The notes below the pieces were generated by a model that saw only the letters and a program-made list of their open reading frames with translations, did not search any database and had not been told where the DNA came from. Both the position numbers and the translations under genes were made by a program. A stretch of 64,000 nt of DNA from contig CAXXKX010000003.1 of the NCBI GenBank assembly GCA_963676655.2, forward strand, positions 3,286,001 to 3,350,000, given 5' to 3'. This DNA is from G963676655 sp963676655 (GTDB lineage Bacteria; Verrucomicrobiota; Lentisphaeria; Victivallales; Victivallaceae). Shown here one piece after another: positions 60,071 through 64,000 of this stretch (positions within the stretch are counted from its first letter, which is position 1; each line of letters opens with the position of its first letter).

Positions 60071-62402
60071 TCCTTCATCGATACGCCCGGTGGAAGTGGC
60101 GCGCCTGATAAACTCCACGGAATTCGGTTTTGTGCTGCCGCAGGCGCGGATTTACCGGGACTTCAATCGTGTGGGCTTCCGTATCGCATCTTCCGGCAAC
60201 CCGCGGAATATCAATCTGCTCAAATACATCGCCTGGATGTTTGACCAGAAACACACAAAACAGGACGAATCGGCGGCGCGTTCGTATGAAGAGCGCCGGG
60301 ATGCTGAACGGCAGCGCCAGGCGGAACAGTCGTTGTCCGGCCGCGATATCGGCCCCTTGCCGGAAGTCGGCAATCCCCGGCGAAAAGCGGAGTGCGAGCG
60401 CAACTTCCGGCTTTTCTGCGAGTGTTATTTCCCGGAAACCTTCGCGCTGGAGTGGTCCGAAGATCACATCAAGGTAATCATCAAAATCGAAACTGCGGTA
60501 TTGTCGGGCGGCCTGTTCGCGCTGGCGCTCCCGAGGGGGATGGGTAAGACGAGTCTTGCCGAAGCCGCCTGTTTGTGGGCGATGCTCTACGGTCACCGCG
60601 AGTTTGTGGCGCTGATCGGGGCGACCGAAGGCGCCGCGCTGGAAATTCTTGACAGCATCAAAACCGAGCTGGATGTTAATGAACTGCTGGCTGAGGACTT
60701 CCCGGAGGTGTGTTTTCCGGTAGCGCAGCTTGAAGGGATCGCCAACCGCTGCGCCGGTCAGCTCTGCCAGGGCATGCGAACCCGCATCACCTGGACGAGC
60801 AACGAAATCGTCCTGCCGACTATCAAGGACAGCCGGGCCAGCGGCATCATCGTTCGGGTGGCCGGGATAACCGGGCGTATTCGCGGAATGAAATACAAAC
60901 GTTCCGACGGCCGGAACGTGCGCCCGTCGCTGGTAATCATCGACGATCCGCAGACCAGTGAGAGTGCCGGGAGCCTGGAACAAACTCGAAAACGCATCCG
61001 GGTACTTGCGGGGGATATACTTGGACTGGCAGGACCGGGACAGAAAATTTCCGGCGTAATGCCGTGTACCATCATCCGCCCGGGCGATATGGCCGATACC
61101 ATTCTGGATAAAAACAAACATCCTGACTGGAACGGCGAGAAAACCCGCATGGTCTATAAATTCCCGGACAATATGAAGCTATGGGAAAAGTATGCCGAGC
61201 TCAGGGCCGAATCTCTGCGCACCGACGGTAACTTCCAGGCGGCAACCGATTTTTACCGGGACAACCGGGAGGCGATGGACGCCGGAGCGGAGGTGTCCTG
61301 GGATGCCCGATTTAACCATGATGAAATTTCCGCGCTTCAACACGCGATGAACCTGAAATTCCAAGACGAGACGGCTTTCCGTAGCGAATACCAGAATGAC
61401 CCGCTGCCGGATGACGACAGTGACGAGGCCTTGCTGACCGTGGACGAAATCGCCTCGAAAGTCAGCGGCCTTAAACAAAGCCGTATCCCGATGGCCTGTG
61501 ACAAGCTGACGATGTTCATCGACGTCCAGAAAGCGCTGCTTTTTTATGTGGTGACTGCCTGGAATGATGAATTCACCGGGGCGGTTATCGACTATGGAGC
61601 GTGGCCGGACCAGCGGCGGCGGATGTTTTCACTGGCGGATGCCAACCCGACGATCCAGAGAGTTTTTCCGCAGGCCGGATTCGAGGGTGGTTTGTATTCG
61701 GCATTGACGGAACTGACGGATGATTATTTGTCGCGTGAATGGCCGAGGGAGGACGGCGCGATGTTCAAAGTCGAACGCGCTATGATCGACGCCAACTGGG
61801 GACAGAGTACGGACATAGTATATCAGTTCTGCCGTCAAAGCACACATTCGAACCTGATATTGCCATCGCACGGAAGATATGTCGGGGCCAGTTCCAAGCC
61901 GATGACCGAATACCGGAAAAAGCCCGGCGACCGGCTTGGTTTGAACTGGATGATTCCGAACGTTGCCGGCAAACGTGCCATCCGACATGTGATCTACGAC
62001 TCCAACTTCTGGAAATCTTTCATCCACGCCCGGCTGGCGGTAGCGGTCGGAGATAAAGGCAGCCTGACGTTTTACGGCCGGGCTCCGCTGCAGCATCAAC
62101 TCATAGCCGAACATCTGACGGCGGAATACCGGGTCAAAACCGCCGGGCGCGGCCGGGTGGTTGATGAATGGAAAATTCGTCCGCAGCACAACGACAACCA
62201 TTTTTTCGACTGCCTGGCGGGCTGTGCCGTTTGCGCTTCGATGCTGGGAGCAACGCTCCCTGAATTCGGAAACGGAACCAAAATGCGCAAAGGTGCAATC
62301 AAGCTGTCAAACCGGAGAAGCGGCAGCCGTGAAATCGCAAGCGGCAGAATGTCCGGCGAAAGAATTAAGCTCTCAGAAATGCGCAGAAACAAAAAAAATT
62401 AA
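60057..62402 (+). CDS. Phage terminase large subunit
   Basis: The ATG at 60057 (GGCAAAGGAAACTGACG upstream) starts a product of 781 residues. The ATPase has Walker A ALPRGMGKTSLAEAACLW near residue 158 and Walker B RPSLVIIDDPQTSESAG. The RNase H-like nuclease domain follows: MFIDVQKALLFYVVTAWNDE near residue 485, ERAMIDANWGQSTDIVYQFC, and near the end HNDNHFFDCLAGCAV. It packages phage DNA into proheads. No small terminase, portal, protease or capsid gene follows; the next gene is a bacterial BlaI repressor, so the packaging module is cut off here. Confidence 0.88.
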   Translation: MPQINPSSIRPVEVARLINSTEFGFVLPQARIYRDFNRVGFRIASSGNPRNINLLKYIAWMFDQKHTKQDESAARSYEERRDAERQRQAEQSLSGRDIGPLPEVGNPRRKAECERNFRLFCECYFPETFALEWSEDHIKVIIKIETAVLSGGLFALALPRGMGKTSLAEAACLWAMLYGHREFVALIGATEGAALEILDSIKTELDVNELLAEDFPEVCFPVAQLEGIANRCAGQLCQGMRTRITWTSNEIVLPTIKDSRASGIIVRVAGITGRIRGMKYKRSDGRNVRPSLVIIDDPQTSESAGSLEQTRKRIRVLAGDILGLAGPGQKISGVMPCTIIRPGDMADTILDKNKHPDWNGEKTRMVYKFPDNMKLWEKYAELRAESLRTDGNFQAATDFYRDNREAMDAGAEVSWDARFNHDEISALQHAMNLKFQDETAFRSEYQNDPLPDDDSDEALLTVDEIASKVSGLKQSRIPMACDKLTMFIDVQKALLFYVVTAWNDEFTGAVIDYGAWPDQRRRMFSLADANPTIQRVFPQAGFEGGLYSALTELTDDYLSREWPREDGAMFKVERAMIDANWGQSTDIVYQFCRQSTHSNLILPSHGRYVGASSKPMTEYRKKPGDRLGLNWMIPNVAGKRAIRHVIYDSNFWKSFIHARLAVAVGDKGSLTFYGRAPLQHQLIAEHLTAEYRVKTAGRGRVVDEWKIRPQHNDNHFFDCLAGCAVCASMLGATLPEFGNGTKMRKGAIKLSNRRSGSREIASGRMSGERIKLSEMRRNKKN

Positions 62403-62422
62403 AAAAAATTTTGCAAACGGCA

Positions 62423-62472
62423 TTGACACTGACGATATTTGTCGTTATATTGAAACTAACGATAAATGTCGT
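62423..62472 (+). promoter_or_regulatory. BlaI-type promoter with two operators
   Basis: A -35 TTGACA at 62423-62428 and a -10 TATATT at 62446-62451 have an exact 17-base spacing. Two copies of a palindrome ACGA-N6-TCGT are present: 62432-62445, inside the spacer, and 62459-62472, just after the -10. Their centres are 27 bases apart. A repressor dimer on each would block both polymerase binding and escape. The gene starts at 62500. Confidence 0.8.
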
Positions 62473-62499
62473 CATTGAATAAAATAAGGACTTTGAAAC

Positions 62500-62886
62500 A
62501 TGCGGGAACTCACATTACCTAAACTTACGCCGGCGGAACTGAATGTTATGCAAGCTGTCTGGGATGCCGGGGAGTCGACTGTTACCGAGATTATGAAATC
62601 GGTCAATACGGAAAACGAAAAATCGTTGAAACGCACTACCATTCAGGTGCAGGTGCTGAGGCTCGAAGAAAAAGGCTGGCTGACGCACCGCAAAGATGGC
62701 AACCGTTTTTTGTTCACTCCTACGGTGCCGAAAGAACAGGCCTCGGCGGATATTGTCCGGGACGTTAAGGAACGGATCTTTGGCGGTTCGTGTGCGGAGC
62801 TGATTAAAGCGTTGTTCGATCACGAGGAAATTACTCCCGCGGAAGTACAAAAAATTCAGAAAATGATCGACCAGTACGAGGAATAA
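62500..62886 (+). CDS. blaI: BlaI/MecI/CopY family transcriptional repressor
   Basis: 128 residues. The winged helix is clear (KLTPAELNVMQAVWDAGEST, VTEIMKSVNTENEKSLKRTT, IQVQVLRLEEKGWLTHRKDG), followed by a dimerisation helix (ELIKALFDHEEITPAEVQKI). Such repressors are cleaved or inactivated by a partnering M56 protease upon signal. The protease gene starts 5 bases after its stop, and the promoter carries two matching palindromic sites. It regulates a membrane response, often to beta-lactams, though in PVC bacteria targets are more varied. Confidence 0.9.
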   Translation: MRELTLPKLTPAELNVMQAVWDAGESTVTEIMKSVNTENEKSLKRTTIQVQVLRLEEKGWLTHRKDGNRFLFTPTVPKEQASADIVRDVKERIFGGSCAELIKALFDHEEITPAEVQKIQKMIDQYEE

Positions 62887-62891
62887 AAATC

Positions 62892-64000
62892 ATGGATATT
62901 CTGCAGAAATACTTAACTCTTTCGGAGGCCGGTTTTTCTCTGACGCTGCTTATCCAATTAGGGGTAATGTCAGTATTCGGCCTGCTCGCGGTAAAAACCG
63001 TTTCCCGGCAGTCCGCGCCTTTGCGCAGCCTGTTTTCACTGACGGTCATGGCTTCTTTGGCATTGGTGCTTGCCGTCTCGACGGCGTTCCATTTCTCCAA
63101 TGTTTCATGGTGCAAAACGGAAAAGACCGTTGTTGCGAGAGAACTTGGCGTTCCATCTTCCGCAACGGTTGTATCGGCGGCTCAGGAAGTGAATACTTCG
63201 AATATTCCAGCGACAAATCATGAATCGATGCCGCATGAATCCACCTTCGAAATCAACTGGGGAAAGGTGTCCATGGGAGTCGGTGCTATATGGCTGATCG
63301 GCTCGGCTGTCGCGTTATTGAAACTCCTTTACGGACTGGTTTTCCTGAACGGTTTTAAATATGGATTGACCTCCGTGGACGATCCGCATTTCAATACCAT
63401 TTTGAAAACTGTCGCGGCGAGATTAGAAAAGAACAAAATCCCGAAACTGCATACTTCGCCCCGTGTTGAATCGCCGATAACCATCGGGATTTCAAACCCG
63501 ATCGTCATTATCCCGGAAAGATTGCTGGGCAAACTTAACGACAACGAAATGAAAAGCATCCTGCTTCATGAACTCGCGCACATTTACAACCGCGACCATC
63601 TGGCGGGAATTTTCAAACGCATTATTATTGCGGCCAACTGGTGGAATCCACTGGTTTACATAATCAGCGCTGAGCATTCCGCGGCGCGGGAAGAAGTTTC
63701 CGACAATCATGTTTTACTGGAACTTCGTCCCCGAGCCTATTCGGAATGTCTGGCCGGACTCGCGGAGAAGACCTGCCTGATCAACAGGTTTCCCGCGGCT
63801 GCAGGAATGGCGGGTAAACATTCCCGTCTGGAGCAAAGAGTAAAAAACATTCTATCAAAAAACAGGAAATTGATAATGAAAACAGCTAAACGGGTAAAGA
63901 CGGCGACAGTTCTCGCCTGCATTGTCGCGGTGGTTTCTGTCGCCGGGATGCAGTACGCGTCGGCCCAACCTCAGAAAAAAGATTCGGAAACTATAAAAAG
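62892..64000 (+). CDS. M56 family (BlaR1-like) sensor protease, 3' end outside the window
   Basis: Open from 62892 to the window end, 369 residues visible. N-terminal membrane segments (TLLIQLGVMSVFGLLAV; SLFSLTVMASLALVLAVSTA) and a third (VGAIWLIGSAVALLKLLYGL) precede the protease domain. The zinc motif is HELAH at residues 226-230, in LLHELAHIYNRDHLAG, followed by NWWNPLVYIISAEHSAAREE with the third ligand Glu in the expected spacing. The cytoplasmic protease would cleave its partner repressor. After residue 330 a membrane segment TATVLACIVAVVSVAGM and a likely extracytoplasmic sensor begin, continuing outside. Confidence 0.9.
   Translation, partial: MDILQKYLTLSEAGFSLTLLIQLGVMSVFGLLAVKTVSRQSAPLRSLFSLTVMASLALVLAVSTAFHFSNVSWCKTEKTVVARELGVPSSATVVSAAQEVNTSNIPATNHESMPHESTFEINWGKVSMGVGAIWLIGSAVALLKLLYGLVFLNGFKYGLTSVDDPHFNTILKTVAARLEKNKIPKLHTSPRVESPITIGISNPIVIIPERLLGKLNDNEMKSILLHELAHIYNRDHLAGIFKRIIIAANWWNPLVYIISAEHSAAREEVSDNHVLLELRPRAYSECLAGLAEKTCLINRFPAAAGMAGKHSRLEQRVKNILSKNRKLIMKTAKRVKTATVLACIVAVVSVAGMQYASAQPQKKDSETIK

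Noticed and set aside
60075..61121. 348-codon open frame on the - strand within the terminase gene
   Set aside because: It mirrors the GC-rich codon pattern of the terminase and has arginine/histidine-rich low-information sequence.
44690..62420. Attachment-site repeats flanking the phage-like block
   Set aside because: No shared sequence of useful length was found between the two ends, and no integrase or tRNA is present.
1..64000. tRNA, rRNA and insertion sequences
   Set aside because: No cloverleaf-type T-arm pattern, rRNA stretch or transposase with terminal inverted repeats was noticed; a covariance-model scan would be needed to exclude tRNAs.

Overview
The window (about 48-50% GC by eye, nearly every gene on the + strand) reads like a chromosome segment of an anaerobic, glycan-degrading bacterium of the PVC group, most likely Lentisphaerota (Victivallis-like). 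The grounds are indirect: several PIG-L deacetylases, stand-alone CBM9-like proteins, GH29 and GH2 enzymes, a glycyl radical enzyme, a UroD-like methyltransferase and a GntR-LacI hybrid regulator. No rRNA or tRNA gene was found, so the taxonomy is inference.

Region 1 (1-22.6 kb) is a carbohydrate-use region: an MFS carrier cut by the window edge, a large exported glycoside hydrolase, a PIG-L deacetylase, a sodium/solute symporter, a NagB-like isomerase, a truncated PIG-L gene, a glycyl radical enzyme, a GH2 enzyme, two GH29 fucosidase-like enzymes, a UroD-like protein and a CBM9-like protein. These fit uptake, de-N-acetylation, deamination and trimming of amino-sugar and fucose-containing glycans. 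A family II pyrophosphatase with CBS/DRTGG domains and a PfkB kinase follow.

Region 2 (22.9-34.2 kb) holds an ABC exporter with an HlyD-type adaptor, a PIG-L deacetylase fused to a response-regulator receiver domain, several small or orphan genes, and a four-gene operon of unknown function (30.4-34.2 kb). The operon is preceded by a structured leader ending in a very strong intrinsic terminator.

Region 3 (34.3-44.7 kb) is a second sugar locus: AraC regulator, solute-binding protein, sialate O-acetylesterase-like protein, MDR dehydrogenase, CBM9-like protein, Gfo/Idh oxidoreductase and SGNH hydrolase. Decayed pieces of a paralogous dehydrogenase and a paralogous oxidoreductase bracket it. A GntR (YtrA-type) gene and a frameshifted DUF6159-like membrane gene follow on the - strand.

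Region 4 (44.8-62.4 kb) is a compact phage-like block: sigma factor, PD-(D/E)XK nuclease, ParB-like protein, Sak4-like ATPase, DUF669 protein, RusA, SF2 helicase, DNA methyltransferase, primase-helicase, an iteron-rich putative origin, an HTH protein, a GntR-LacI regulator, a ParB-methyltransferase fusion and a terminase large subunit. No integrase, portal, capsid or tail gene is visible. It contains the two most unusual signals. The first is a pair of arrays of exactly twelve 5-bp units (KGYNN) just upstream of two consecutive phage genes. The second is a 54-residue stand-alone copy of the glycyl-radical C-terminus of anaerobic ribonucleotide reductase.

Region 5 (62.4-64.0 kb) is a BlaI/BlaR1-type repressor and M56 protease pair with two clear operators in its promoter. 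A recurring theme is one or two genes bracketed by partial copies of a neighbouring gene (15.4/17.6 kb, 35.3/38.7 kb, 41.3/43.0 kb, 47.2/48.0 kb, 52.1/53.05 kb), which suggests repeated cassette-like insertion or duplication.
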